DNA of 64,000 bases from Bettongia penicillata ogilbyi (lineage: Eukaryota > Chordata > Mammalia > Diprotodontia > Potoroidae): the NCBI GenBank assembly GCA_023548195.1, contig JAJHZJ010000082.1, positions 1,157,001-1,221,000 of the forward strand, in the 5' to 3' direction. Under the pieces are notes generated by a model that worked only from the letters and a program-made list of their open reading frames with translations, was not told where the DNA came from and searched no databases. Shown one piece after another: positions 45,707 through 57,349 of the stretch. The stretch's first letter is position 1. The number at the start of each line of letters is the position of its first letter. Both the position numbers and the translations under genes were made by a program.

Positions 45707-46584
45707 CTTGCCTTTTTGCGTTTGGGTTATGGACCCCTCCACATAGTTAAAATTGCAAGCCAGTGATTTAGACATCCAGGACTGAAGAACCTTTCCCTCA
45801 CTGATTAGCTCATGGTTTCCTTTCCAGATGCCTTCACTGCTTTGCTCATATGTATCAGTTGTGTCTGATACTCTTCAGATTGTTTCAAGTCTGTTACACC
45901 CAGTGCAGGCTAGGGGCAGTAGTGGGAGAGGATACTGCATGTTGGTATAACAAGTTCAGGGTACCCCTCCATATTAGTGAATGTGATTTCCCCCTACCTT
46001 CAGTAGGACTGGTTTGATCCTTCTCTGGGGCAGGTTGGATAGGGAAATTTCAGTAGGAGATTAAAAATTAGGGAGCTGAGAGACCCCTTAGGACAAGTAT
46101 GTGGTAGAAGAAATGAATTGGTTTCTGTTATGTGTCAGAGTGGACCAGTAGTGTCTTTGATGTTTAGAAAGAACAGAAGCCTCAGGAATTCCAATCCAAT
46201 CTCATTTGGGGTTTTTGAGATTTTTATTTTCCTTAGCACTTCCAAAGGTCTTGGCTGATTTTGAGTAATGAGTTCTTTTCTATGAGTCTTCTCCTTTGAG
46301 TGTTTGGCCCCAGTGCCAATCTCAATGACCTCATGGTGCTGTTTAATTTTCTTTTTATGTAACATAGCCCTGGGGTTAAGTAAGTTTCAGCTCCAGGATC
46401 ATTTCTGAGCCAGACAGAATAATGGTAGCAGTGGATATTTTAAAGAGATGGATTTTGCTTTTTGTCACAAAATTTTACCCTCTCTGTAGTGACTGGGAAG
46501 CTCATCATGTCTGTGTTTTGTTGGTGAATGGGTTTATAAAAAAATGTTTCTCTTTTTTTTGCTTCTCCCTCACCTCTGCCATAG
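45293..46584 (+). other. XPNPEP1: XPNPEP1 intron 3
   Basis: 1.3 kb. Contains a TG/TATG-rich tract at about 45372-45418 and a TG run with GC interruptions at 45665-45708. Otherwise no recognisable element. Confidence 0.8.
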
Positions 46585-46689
46585 GTACAGCCATCATCAC
46601 AGAGCAGCATGCAGCCATGTGGACTGATGGACGCTACTTTCTCCAGGCTGCCAAGCAGATGGACAACAACTGGACCCTCATGAAGATGG
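46585..46689 (+). CDS. XPNPEP1: XPNPEP1 exon 4
   Basis: 105 nt between CCATAG and GTGGGT. Encodes [20 protein letters not shown] followed by [14 protein letters not shown], residues 61-95 plus 1 nt. The WTDGRY motif is a hallmark of the creatinase/prolidase-type N-terminal domain. Compared with human as I recall it, only conservative changes (E to Q, S to N) are seen. Confidence 0.97.
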
Positions 46690-48849
46690 GTGGGTAGGGG
46701 CTGCCAGATGTTTGCCTAGACTCAGCAGGAGGCGAATGGAACATTGCTTTGCTGTCCCTAGGATGGCCGAAGAAGGAGCTTTATTAGGCAGGGTCACAGG
46801 CACTGAGAAATTCTTCCTAATCCTCATTCTCAGGGTGATAGCAGACTCTTCTTTGTATCTCGACCTCTGGTTATATTAGCTTATTCAACTGCTCATTATT
46901 TTTTTTCATCACTTTGTTCAGGGTGCCATGTGAGATATACAGAGAGGTTCTTTGCCCTCATCGTGTTCTTAAGGGAGCTAAAGTATGCCTGATGTAACAG
47001 TGATCTGGAAAGTGCAGAGAAATAACAAAATAAAATACTCTGTATGATCAGGGGTAGGAGACATCACTCTTCGCTGGAAGCACTCAGGAAGGCTTCATGG
47101 TTGAGGTATAATTTCAGAATAGTTTTAAAGGATAAGTAGAAAAGATTAAACGTAAGAGATAAGGGTGGGGATGGAATCTGAGAATGGATAATGTTATTAA
47201 CAATAGTATGAAGGTGAAGGCTAGAAAGTATTGAGTATTTGGGGATGAAGAATAGAAAATGCCAAATGCTCAGTGAATGTACCAGTAGTTTCATGATAAT
47301 TTTTCCTCGTTGTGAAATAGTGATGTTGGATCCCCCAAGGAAGGGTAGTAGGGAGGGTTTTTTTGTCAAATAGTCATCCTTCATTTACTTATCAAGGACT
47401 TGAGTGGGTACGTGGTCTCCTAGTAGATGTACAGGCCTAGGTTCAGTCTTCTGGAATGTATCAAGTGGCAGAGATCTAGGAGTTTCATGAAATATCCAGA
47501 AGCAGAGGTGTTGTGTGCTGTTTCCCTACCTTGTATGGAGTAATGAATTCAAAGCCCATAGGATGTCACTGAGGGCAAGTCAGGGTAGGATTTGAAGGAT
47601 TTCCTGCGTATAGTTATAAATACTCTTGCCGGCGAGAACATAGGAGTGGAAAAAGAGGTCCCTTTTTGCCTAAAGGATAGGTGATGTTGAGAATAGAAAT
47701 TAGGAAAAGATGGGGAAAGTAAAAGGCCAAGAAATGTTCCATAGAGGAGAATAATAGGGAAAGTAAATTCTTACCTAAAACATCCTGGGGAAAAAAGTCT
47801 GGGGAATTCAGTGACAGGGCCATGACACCTGGGCTTCTGCCAGCATTAACTTAATTTATCTGGGGGTAGAGCCATGTAGATTGGATCTGAGCAACCAATC
47901 AATGTGAGTTTCCCCTGGGGTTTGCCCAAAGGGAAACTTCTTGCCCTCTATTTCTGGAAATCACATGACTTTTCCTTGTGATTTTAAGACCCAAAGTGAA
48001 ACTTGACTAATAAGTGGCTTGGTGGTTTAAAAAGAATGGGGAGAAGAGGTGCAGGGCAAAGAATAAAGCAGCAGGTTAACGTTGTTAACATTGAGGATGC
48101 TAGTTTTTTTTTTTTTTTTTAACAACTTTGATTCTGTTTTTTATAACCTATTCCTTAGAAACAGTCTTTTGCCATTTTTCAAGAGAGATATGAATCTTAG
48201 TAAGTTGTTAAAGGTCCCACTTGGGCTCAAGTTACTTTTTTATTAGAAAAATCTGTGGTGGCCTCTACAGTCTTCCTGGCTATTATAATGACGTTGCTAT
48301 TCAGATTCATGTATGAAGCCTTTAAGGTATAAAGCGTAGCCCTCGAGAGGTTACCTTCAACCGCATTCTGTCTAGAATTCCTTAAGTAACAATACTCATT
48401 TATTACCACTTGGAAGTTCTCATTGTTTGTGAAATAGTATGGTGAATGGGCCCTGGTTCCTGATAGGTACTCATCTTTCTTACCTTCTGTTAATAGGAGT
48501 AGATAACTTAGGATTTCTGAGGTTATAGGGGATGATGCTATTTATCCATCTTCCTAAGGATTTCCCTTAGAATAAGGTTAGTATTTGCCAGGGAGATGGT
48601 ATTAGGGGTAAGATTTGTCATCTGGCTGAATTCTCTTATGCTCCATATATATCTAATTCATTTCTTTCAAAGCCATCTCATCATCTTCCTTGACTTAATG
48701 AGGTTCAAATTTCCTAAAGCATTCTAATCATTTTTAGTGAGGAGAGTGATTAATTAAGACCCTGCCATAGGATCACTAGCATTTAGTTTCTTTTTAGGTG
48801 ACGGGACTATCTTTGCCGAATTGTGAATTATTTTTGCCTGTTCTTCCAG
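46690..48849 (+). other. XPNPEP1: XPNPEP1 intron 4
   Basis: 2.2 kb. Polypurine-rich text at about 46920-47830 resembles decayed antisense L2 but is weak. A run of about 18 T lies near 48103-48120. No gene or other element recognised. Confidence 0.6.
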
Positions 48850-48942
48850 GTCTGAAGGACACACCAACTCAAGAGGACTGGTTGGTGAGTGTACTTCCTG
48901 AAGGATCCAAGGTTGGTGTGGATCCTTTGATCATTCCATCAG
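48850..48942 (+). CDS. XPNPEP1: XPNPEP1 exon 5
   Basis: 93 nt between CTTCCAG and GTTAGT. Encodes [20 protein letters not shown] then [10 protein letters not shown], completing G at the 5' junction and leaving 1 nt. It corresponds to residues 96-126, the conserved GVDPLIIP region of domain I. Confidence 0.97.
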
Positions 48943-49848
48943 GTTAGTGAATATGATTTATTCTAGGCTTGGTTACAAAGTGCCTGTTAGAATCTTGACT
49001 GTCATCTGAGATGTTGACAAATGTTCCTTGATGGATGGTAGGTTTGATTCAGAAGAATTAAGGAATTCTGAAGCTGAAAGGGATCTTAGAGATTAGCTGA
49101 TCATTTACCTCATTTCACAGTTGAGAAATCTGAGGTCTAGAGAGGACGACTCATGTCAAAAACCTGGTTCTTCCAGAACTTTGTACGCAGCAACAACCAT
49201 AGTGTGCGAAGAATTTTTCTGGTAGACCTAGTACTTCATCGCAGTGCAAGGACTTAAAGAATTCCAAAAATTCCCAAAATTCTCTTAAGGCAAAATGCCT
49301 TCCACATCCAGAGGAAGAACTATGGAATTCGATTGCAGAATGAAGCAGCCCATTTTCTTTTGTATTATGTTTTGTTTTGTAATTTCTCCCATTCATTTTA
49401 ATTCTTCTATGCAACATGACTAAGGTGTGTATTTAATAGGACTGTATGTGTAGAACCTATATGAAACTGTATGCCACCTCAGGGAGGGGGTAGGGAGGTA
49501 GGGGAGAAGGAGGGGAGGGAGAGGAAAAAGATCTAAGGTATATGGAAGTGGTTGTAGAACACTGAAAATAAATAATAAAAAAGAAAGTTAAAACAACCTG
49601 GTTCTTATGATTTCTCTATACTGTGATCTTTTGCCAATATCATATGCAATACTGTGTAAAGATCAAATCAAAAAGACAATTTTATGATGGAGGAAAGGGG
49701 TGGAGTCCATCCGAGGTAGTGTGGTTAGTTTTTTCTCCCCCATGTTTCTGGTTTTAGAGAAGGGTGGGGAAAGAAGTGACTTTGGGAAGAGGATTCAGTT
49801 TACCTCTGCTCTGATGTGTTTTCTTGACTGTACTGTTGATTTTCCTAG
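48943..49848 (+). other. XPNPEP1: XPNPEP1 intron 5
   Basis: 0.9 kb. A MIR-like scrap at about 49060-49145 (CATTTCACAGTTGAGAAATC) precedes the truncated L1 listed separately. The remainder is unique. Confidence 0.75.
49173..49594 (+). mobile_element. 5'-truncated L1 (3'UTR only) with target duplication
   Basis: About 420 bp of L1 3'UTR: GCAACAACCATAGTGTGCGA, CATTCATTTTAATTCTTCTA, a G-rich polypurine tract and an AAATAAATAATAAAAAAG tail. AACCTGGTTCTT occurs at 49161-49172 and 49595-49606, an exact 12-bp duplication. It lies in intron 5 in the same direction as the gene. Confidence 0.9.
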
Positions 49849-49992
49849 ATCAGTGGAAGAAGATGGCTAAGGTCTTGAGAGGTGCAGGTCACCATCTCGT
49901 CCCTGTCAAAGAGAATCTTGTTGACAAGATCTGGACAGATCGTCCCCAGCGCCCTTGCAAACCTCTCCTAACCCTGGGCCTGGATTATACAG
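49849..49992 (+). CDS. XPNPEP1: XPNPEP1 exon 6
   Basis: 144 nt between TTTCCTAG and GTTAGT. Encodes [40 protein letters not shown] and LTLGLDYT, residues 127-174 plus 1 nt. It covers the end of domain I and the linker to domain II. Human has Y where Q occurs at the second position, as I recall. Confidence 0.97.
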
Positions 49993-51114
49993 GTTAGTGC
50001 TTGGATTTTCCTGCTTCACATTTTCCCCTTTCCCATCATCTTTATTAAAGTCCCTACAATCAACTTTGAGTTGTCATGAGATTTTCCTCTCTCCTGGCAT
50101 GATGTGGCATTTGATTAAAGTAATGGTTCCATTCAGCTTGTAATGCCACTTAATGAGGCTTGGTTTATTCTTACAAAACTCTTTTGAATAGCTCTTTTCT
50201 TCCTTGTTGTTCTGAAAGCAATGTTCTGTAGTTCTGAGTTGCTAGCTGTTGCCCCTCTAATTTATTTACTCTTGGGAGCAGAGCTGAGAGTTTCCCTGCC
50301 CCTCTTAAAGTGATATTTGCTTACTTACTATTTTTCTCCCTTCAAATTTTAGACTGTGAGTGGAGACTTTGTGTGTGTTGGAGGGAGGCGGGGAGAGGGA
50401 GGAAGGGTAGCTCTCACAACTAGGTAGTGTTGGTAGTAGAGATAGTGAGTGATGAATTTGTAGGTAAAGTTTGTGTATCATCTAGCACCAAGGGAGTGAA
50501 ACTCAAGCTATATGGAAGGGAATTTTAGCTATGAAATGTAAAGGGAGGTCGGGTAGATTGTGGAATTTAGGCACACTGCCCAGAAAGGGTCCTGGAAAGA
50601 TAGTATGGAAGACCAGTCTCCTGGCTAGTGTCTTAAAAAGCATTCCAGAGGTGATCTTCAAAGCCTCATTTTGTCAGGGTGATAGATCCCCCCAGTTTCT
50701 TCTTCTGCTCTTTACCCTTGGAGGGTCATTAGGTACTTGGTGTACAAGCCCAGTGACACAGGGTTAGGTTGACATTTTCTGGAGCCTTGACTCCCAAAAG
50801 TGGTTTAGAGGAGGGAGAGGTGGATAATAGTGAATTTTGTTTGCCAAATGCCTGCCCTACTGGAAACACCAAACTTATTGACAAGTAGTGACAGATGCCA
50901 GGAGTTGACTTTCCTTCCAGAACTGACAAATGCCCCAAATCTCAGTGTTCGAGGCTGGTAGGAAACTTCTTGCATTGGAAAGGGTGCTTCTGGGGAGTGC
51001 AGCTATTCTTTTTGAGAGGTGCAGATACTTGTTATATCTGACTGTGCACCTGCCTCATAGGAACAGATAGGATTTTAACAGAGTAGTTTACCAGGAATTA
51101 TTAACTGTGGTTAC

Positions 51115-51985
51115 ACACCAACTTCCTCCTCAAAGTATTGCCCTATGTCACTTCTACCCTATGTAGTCTGGCTTCCAAACTCATCACTTATCTTAAACTG
51201 CTCTCTTCTAAAGCCAGCTATCTCCTAATTGTCAAATCTGATGACCTTTTTTCGGTCCTCAACCTTCTTGATTTCTCTCCAGCGTTTGACACGTGACCAT
51301 TCTGTCTTCCTGGATATTCTCTCCTCTTGGCTATCTTCTAACCAGTCTGTCCACTCCTCAGTCTCGTTGTTGGTTCTTCATCCACATCATACCTTTTATG
51401 TAGGAGTATATCCCTTGGCTTTGGGCTGGGCACTCTTTTATTCTCTCTTAGTCATCTCATCAACTCCCAAGGGGTCTAATTTCACTTTAGGTAGATAATT
51501 CCTAGATCTATTTATGTGCAGCCTTAGTCTTTCCTGAGCTTCAGTATTACATCTCTAACTCCTTATTAGACAGTTGTAACTGGATATCCTGTAGACATCT
51601 CAAATTTAATACACTGTCCAAAAGTGGATTCATTAACCTTCTCTCTTGAACTCTTCCCCACTTCCAGACTTCCTTATTTCCTGGAGACACCACTGTTCTT
51701 CTAGTCACTCATATTCTTAATTTCAGAGTCATTTTCAACTTCTGATTCCCCATCATACCACACCTAATCAGTTGAATCTTCTGGTTCCTACCTCTCTACA
51801 GTTTTTGCTTCCATTTTCTTTTCTCAAATGTCAATGCCTAGTTTAGATCCTATTGCAGTAGTCTCCTGATTGGGCTTTCTGTGTCACTTCTCTCTCCTCT
51901 CCAATTCATCTTCCACGTAAAGTATAAGTTTGACTATGTCGCTGGTTCTCATCTCCAGAGGTTTTCAATTTATCTCAGAGACTGC
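51115..51985 (+). mobile_element. L2 ORF2 fragment (sense)
   Basis: Sense LINE-2 reverse transcriptase region, decayed. The text runs through TTCCAAACTCATCACTTATC, CTCTCCAGCGTTTGACACG, CTCATCAACTCCCAAGGGG, and later TATTGCAGTAGTCTCCTGAT (the sense version of the motif found antisense elsewhere). Confidence 0.7.
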
Positions 51986-52329
51986 AGTTTCCTCAATGAG
52001 ATCTTTGGATTATGTGACCTCTAAGAATTCTTTTAATATGAAATCAGTGCTTCTGTGATCCCTTGGAAGACCATCACTGGTGTGTATGTCATACTGACTC
52101 CAAGAAGCTGTAGCATGCCCAGTGGCCACACCCCAGCAGATAGGTTAAACCAGGCTGAAGGTAAATGACAGCACTCAAACCTGTTGATGAGTTAGGGGAA
52201 TGCCTTTGCCAAGCACGTGAAGGCGGCTACATCAGGCATGGTGAAATGGGCAATTTGAGAATGAGAACAATTTGTTCCAATGGTCATGGAAGTGCCTGAA
52301 GCAGGCACTGTGGAGGACTTAGAGCTTGG

Positions 52330-52540
52330 TTACACATGAAAGACACCAAGGTCATCCACTGCACCTTGGACCATCGTCAATCATCCTGACTTTGGTTCTG
52401 CTGTCGGACTTTGATGACTGCGGAAGAGAGAGTGAGGCTGATGGCTTTGTACTATCCTGCCTCACTTCAGTCTTACTCACATGGAAGTCAGGACATCACC
52501 TCATGATGTAATTGGTCCTCTTTGAAAATGAAGGGCAGAC
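52330..52540 (-). mobile_element. SINE family 2, copy c
   Basis: Reverse copy: AGGTCATCCACTGCACCTTG, TCAATCATCCTGACTTTGG, CATGATGTAATTGGTCCTCT and TTGAAAATGAAGGGCAGAC. Confidence 0.65.
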
Positions 52541-53234
52541 AGCAATAACTCTACCCTTCTCTTCTCTCTGAGTAGATTATTCCTGCTTTGGCTTCATAGT
52601 TAATAAATATTTACTAATCACTTATTCTGTGTCAGACACTGTGCTTAGTGCTGGGGATGTAACAAAAGGCAAAAAATAGCCCCTCTCCTTGAGGGACTCA
52701 TAATCTAACGGGGAGAGTTATAGGGGAAGCTCACAATCTACTGGGGGAGATCATAGGATCTCATAGTTCTAGAGGTAGGAAGGACTTCAGAGGAATTCCC
52801 TCTAGTCTTCTTATTTTATAGATGAGGAAACTGAGACATAGGGAGGTTAACTAACTTATGTAAGGCCACATACATAGAAGGGCTAGAGTTGAGATATGAA
52901 CCTTATGAGTTCTTATTCTTCCCTTAGTATCATGCTCCTGCCTCACTACAGTTGTATATGAGATTTTTAAGGCTTAGATATTTTAAGGGATTTGCCCATG
53001 GCTCTGGATTTAAAGTCATGTGTCCCAACTCTAGTTCTACCATGCCTCTAGTACCTGACTCTCTCCCCAGTGACATCAGCTCGAGAGGCCTGCAGTGTGT
53101 TTTCATTAGTATCAGTCTTAATGGAAATCCTAGATTGTTACATCTAGACAGGGGCTCAGTTTGTCATCTGGCCTTCAAGAGTTTCAGGCATTACCCCCAT
53201 GTTATAGAGGGACGTAGCTGAGTATCATTTGTTG

Positions 53235-53408
53235 TTTTGTCTTTTGTCCTTGAAGAAGACCATGATATCAGGAAGATTTTTTGTCATGACTTGCAAGTGA
53301 ATTGGATTTAAGTGAGGCAAGGCTGTGCACAGTCAGCAGCTTCACTCCTCAGGAGCCATGTGAGTCCAAATGTAGATCAGGACGATTGGGGATGGCCCTG
53401 GATGCAGT
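53235..53408 (+). mobile_element. SINE family 2, copy d
   Basis: Sense copy: CTTTTGTCCTTGAAGAAGAC, CATGATATCAGGAAG, TTGGATTTAAGTGAGGCAAG and GATCAGGACGATTGGGGATG. Confidence 0.65.
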
Positions 53409-53893
53409 AGAAGATGTTGGCTTTTTAAGCTAAGGTCTTTCCCGTGTCTCAGTTTATCTGTGATTAAGGCTAGGTGAGAAATGAGGCAAAGAATTGTCTC
53501 TTTTTACCAACCACTAGAAAAAGCTTCGCCAGGAGAGAAAGCTCCCTAAGGTCTTTTGCTGCAATGCTGTAGTTTCCCTTGAAAATAACTGGAAAATGGA
53601 GTATCATAAAACTTACCTGATTTGTCTGTTTGTACAGCCACTGAGTAATGGAAAAGGAAGGGGATGACTAGAACCCATCTTTCCTGTTTTCTTGGGCCAA
53701 AAAAAAGCTTCCTTTTCTCCAAAATTGAAATTTTGTTGGATGCTGGTGGAATTGTTGAAGATGTGATATGGCACTTTTTCTGCCCCCTGGAGTTTATAGT
53801 CTAGTACATTGTATTAGACTATGGTAGCACTTCTGCTATGAGAGAAGTTCCTAGAAGAATGGACCTTAAGTTTAGGGCTTTTGTATATTTTAG

Positions 53894-53989
53894 GTGTAGC
53901 CTGGAGGGACAAAGTTGCTGACCTTCGAGTGAAAATGGCAGAGAGAAAAGTGGTGTGGTTTGTGGTCACCGCCCTGGATGAAATTGCAT
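53894..53989 (+). CDS. XPNPEP1: XPNPEP1 exon 7
   Basis: 96 nt between TATTTTAG and GTGAGT. Encodes VAWRDKVADLRVKMAERKVV then WFVVTALDEIA, residues 175-206 plus 1 nt. This is the start of domain II, where the VTALDEIAW motif is conserved from yeast to human. Confidence 0.97.
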
Positions 53990-56061
53990 GTGAGTACTCT
54001 GATTTCACTGTTTGGGTGTGTTACTTGATCTTACTGTAGGTTCCCTTGGAATCTCTTTGCTCACATCATTTTACTTACTGAGAGGCTGTGGAATGAAGAA
54101 TGGTTCAATTACAGTACCAAACGGATACAAGAGATGTCTATTAAGATTGCATGGTGGGAGAGACCTGAGGGAATTTAGCTTGTGGAGGATTAATATTACA
54201 GTTCAGAGGCTAAGAAGGACCAGGTGAGTGATAGCTGCCTACTATTGGTCATTGCTCACTAGATCCAAAAATGGAAAGTATGGCTTACGTATTCTAAGTC
54301 ATTCTCTGTCCTTTCTGTAGGCCATATTAAACCATTCCTCTCCGGTGTTATAAGCATTTATTTGTCCCACAAGAATCAGAGACTTCTGGCAGTATCTATA
54401 AGCTGTAATAGGAATTTGTCAGTTTTCATCTCTGAAGTTGCCTGTACCTGATTCTGGAGTCGGTGTTTACCAAAACAAGATTGTGATTTTGGAGGGATCT
54501 CATAAGGTCCATTTACTTTCTTTCTGGCTTTCTGTTAAGTAGAAGAGTGGCTTAGTTTTTATCTTAATCTCAAGAGAAATTCTGCCTTCCCTTCCCTGCC
54601 CCCCATCTCTGAAACATGTATGCTTGCTTTCCATCTTCTACAGTTAGGAAATTTGTGCAAAATTGTTAGCCCTGTAACAGTACTCTTAGAGTAATAGAGG
54701 TAAGTTGTAAAGAACTAAATTCAGCAGTGTCAGGAAAAAACCAAAACAAACTTCCAGTAATAGAGTCATCTCCAAGCAGGATGGGCTGGATACTAGGTTT
54801 CTTCTCGTTGGAGGTCTTCATGTAAAGTCTAGGTGACTGTTTGTTGGGTATGTTATAGCTGTTCCAATTCATGTATGGCTGCAGGATCTCTTCTAACTAT
54901 TGAATTTTTTAATTCTCTGAGGTGGATCTAAAGTGTGAAGTGAGCTTACCACAGGATCGTGATTTTATATGAGAGCTGGAAGATACTGCAAATGTCATTT
55001 ATCCTAGACTCCTCAGCTAGATGGCATAGTAAATAGAGTGCTGGGCCTGGAGTAGGAAGACCCATTTTCCTGAGTTCAAATCTGGCCTCAGACACTTAAT
55101 AGCTGTGAGACCCTGAGCAAGTCACTTAACCATGCTTGCCTCAGTTTCCTCATCTATAAAATGAGTCGGAGAAAGAAGTGGCAAACCACTCCAGTATATT
55201 TACCAGATGGGATCAGGAAGAGTCAGGCACAACTGAAAAGTGACTGAACTGTGAACCTCATTTTATAGGCATCTGAAGTATGAAGGGACTTGGACAGTAT
55301 CTCATGCCCTTCATTTTACAAAGGGGGAAACTGAGGCAAAGAAGTGGCCTGCCTGGATAGGTAAAGGCAGGGCGGGATGGGCAGGCTCTTGCCAGTGGTC
55401 AGTGTCATGGCAGAATTCTGGGTGGCATTTCTCAGTTCTGGTTTCATTCATATACTACAATAGCTCGCTGTTTTCAGGGATGTACTTCTAATTGGGACTC
55501 ATTGAAACTTACAGGAAGGGCTGTACTTGGCTTCATTTGTGTTTAGCTTTGTTTCCTTGTTTTCCTTGGAGGTTGTTTATGGCCTCATTGCACCAAGCAG
55601 GAGCCTCTTTCCTGACGACTTCACTCTTTTATTGGTGGGAGAAAACTCCCACCCTATCCTATTGTGGGGAGGGAGTTTCTTCTTTAGCTTGCTGTTGTGA
55701 GCCTGAGGAAAGGAGCTGGGGTGAGGGTACCACTGAGCAGAGCAAGGCAGGGGAGTTAGTCATTCTAGCTGTCTTTGTCAGGCATTTGGCTGGATTTCTC
55801 TTCCAAGGCTCCATCCCTCTTTCCCCTGGAGCCTGTGAACCTTCTGGCTGGAGACACAGTTTGGGCGCCATCGTGTGGTAAAAAAAGCTCCAATGAGTCA
55901 CAATGGCTCGACATGGAATGTAGGCAGTTCTTGACCTGTGCGTTTATTTTTCTGTGGACTTTGGCTGCCATTCCCTGAGTCCTTTTCTCTTCCCAGTCCT
56001 GGCACTGGTTTCATATTTCATGCTCAGTAGGTAATGGGGGCCCCTCTGTTTTATTTTCCAG
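53990..56061 (+). other. XPNPEP1: XPNPEP1 intron 7
   Basis: 2.1 kb. Contains a tRNA-type SINE (separate entry) and a MIR-like scrap at about 55250-55360. The rest is unique. Confidence 0.8.
55010..55252 (+). mobile_element. tRNA-derived SINE (marsupial type)
   Basis: Begins TCAGCTAGATGGCATAGTAA (A-box region), has the B-box-like GAGTTCAAATCTGG, GAGCAAGTCACTTAACC and CCTCAGTTTCCTCATC, and ends with the long 3' module (GTGGCAAACCACTCCAGTAT ... GACTGAACTG). Nearly complete. Confidence 0.8.
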
Positions 56062-56143
56062 GGCTGTTCAATCTCCGGGGATCCGATGTGGAGCACAATC
56101 CAGTATTTTTTTCCTATGCGATCATAGGAACAGACACAATCAG
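56062..56143 (+). CDS. XPNPEP1: XPNPEP1 exon 8
   Basis: 82 nt between TTTTCCAG and GTGAAT. Completes Trp and encodes LFNLRGSDVEHNPVFFSYAI then IGTDTI, residues 207-233 plus 2 nt. The LFNLRGSD and NPVFFSYA motifs are family hallmarks of domain II. Confidence 0.97.
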
Positions 56144-56598
56144 GTGAATGCAACCCGTAGCTACTCACTTTTCTTTCCTGTTTTTCTCCTGGGCCTGCCC
56201 TTCCTGCCTTCCTGCTTGCCTTAGTCCTAGATTTTATAAACACTGTCTAGGGACATGCTAAACATGGCCAGGTAAAATGGGCAAAGCTCTTCTCCCCCAT
56301 GGAGCTTTTTCTGCTTCACTGTCTCCCTGCCAGCCCCACTGGACTCTGAGTTGCTGTCTGTTTGAAATGTCTTCTTTCTACTGCCCCAGACTGTATAAAA
56401 TCATCTGTGGCTTCTCTCCAATAGGAAGAGAAAGTCCCCTAAACCATGAACAATAATAAGTATACAAGTAGTGTTATGTTATACTCTCTGTGGGACTCTC
56501 TGGCTGTGCTCTTTGTTGGCTCATGGTCATTCTGTTTTCTTTCTCTCTTTACTTCCCTGTGTCTCTCTCCTTCTGTCTCCTGGCATCCTGCTTTTCAG
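56144..56598 (+). other. XPNPEP1: XPNPEP1 intron 8
   Basis: 455 bp with no repeat recognised and a polypyrimidine-rich 3' end (TCTCTCCTTCTGTCTCC) before the acceptor TTTTCAG. Confidence 0.85.
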
Positions 56599-56809
56599 GC
56601 TCTTTATTGATGGAGACCGGACCAAAGCACCAGATGTGAAGGAGCATCTACTATTCAATTCCAGCCTGGCAGATGAGTTTAAAGTTCAGGTGGTTCCTTA
56701 CAAATCCATTTTGACTGAGCTCAAGGCCATCTGCACTGGCCTCTCCCCAAAGGACAAGGTGTGGATCAGTGACAAAGCCAGCTATGCTGTAAGCGAGGCC
56801 ATTCCCAAG
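56599..56809 (+). CDS. XPNPEP1: XPNPEP1 exon 9
   Basis: 211 nt between CTTTTCAG and GTGGGT. Encodes LFIDGDRTKAPDVKEHLLFN, SSLADEFKVQVVPYKSILTE, LKAICTGLSPKDKVWISDKA and SYAVSEAIPK, ending at residue 304 in phase 0. It covers the rest of domain II. It is visibly more diverged from human than exons 3-8 (middle part LLFNSSLADEFKVQVV). The following exons, which carry the catalytic domain, are outside the window. Confidence 0.97.
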
Positions 56810-57349
56810 GTGGGTATTATTTGCTCCCAGTCCTTTATCTATCCTTCAAGTTGTGCCACTGGACTTAGGTTCCTGACCCCCACTAGTTCTTATTGGAACT
56901 GAGCCCCATTGTCTCTTTCCCTCTGCTGTCTAGTCATCAATTTCTTTGGAAACTATTGTCAGATCAGAATGCTGGTTTTGCCCAATTTCTCTAGAAATAA
57001 ATTAGACTCAAAGGAGAAAGGGGAGGAAGAGCCTGGAAGCTGGGACATGTGACAGACCCCCTCTCCTGCTCTCTCCCTCCCCCCAGCAAGAATTTCTATC
57101 TAGGGATGGGGAAATACCACAAACCCTATAAAGATAATAGGGTGAAGGATTCATTTGCAAGCATATCTTTTCTTTTGAAAAGGACCAGAGTCCAGGGAAA
57201 GGGTGTGCCAGGCCCTTGTTATCTGAGTGATTGAGCTGTGGAGAAGACTGAGCACTCAGCATAGGCTTTATGTTATTTGTGGGCTAAATGAGCAGTGAGT
57301 GAATTCTGGACCCCAGGTCGAGGCCCCTTTGGTGGACCCTCAACTAGAA

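Larger units (their letters stand above)
49993..53893 (+). other. XPNPEP1: XPNPEP1 intron 6
   Basis: 3.9 kb. Unique sequence to about 51110, then sense L2, two SINE family 2 copies and a common repeat tail at about 52590-52740 with a MIR at about 52760-52910. 53410-53893 is unique. Confidence 0.7.
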
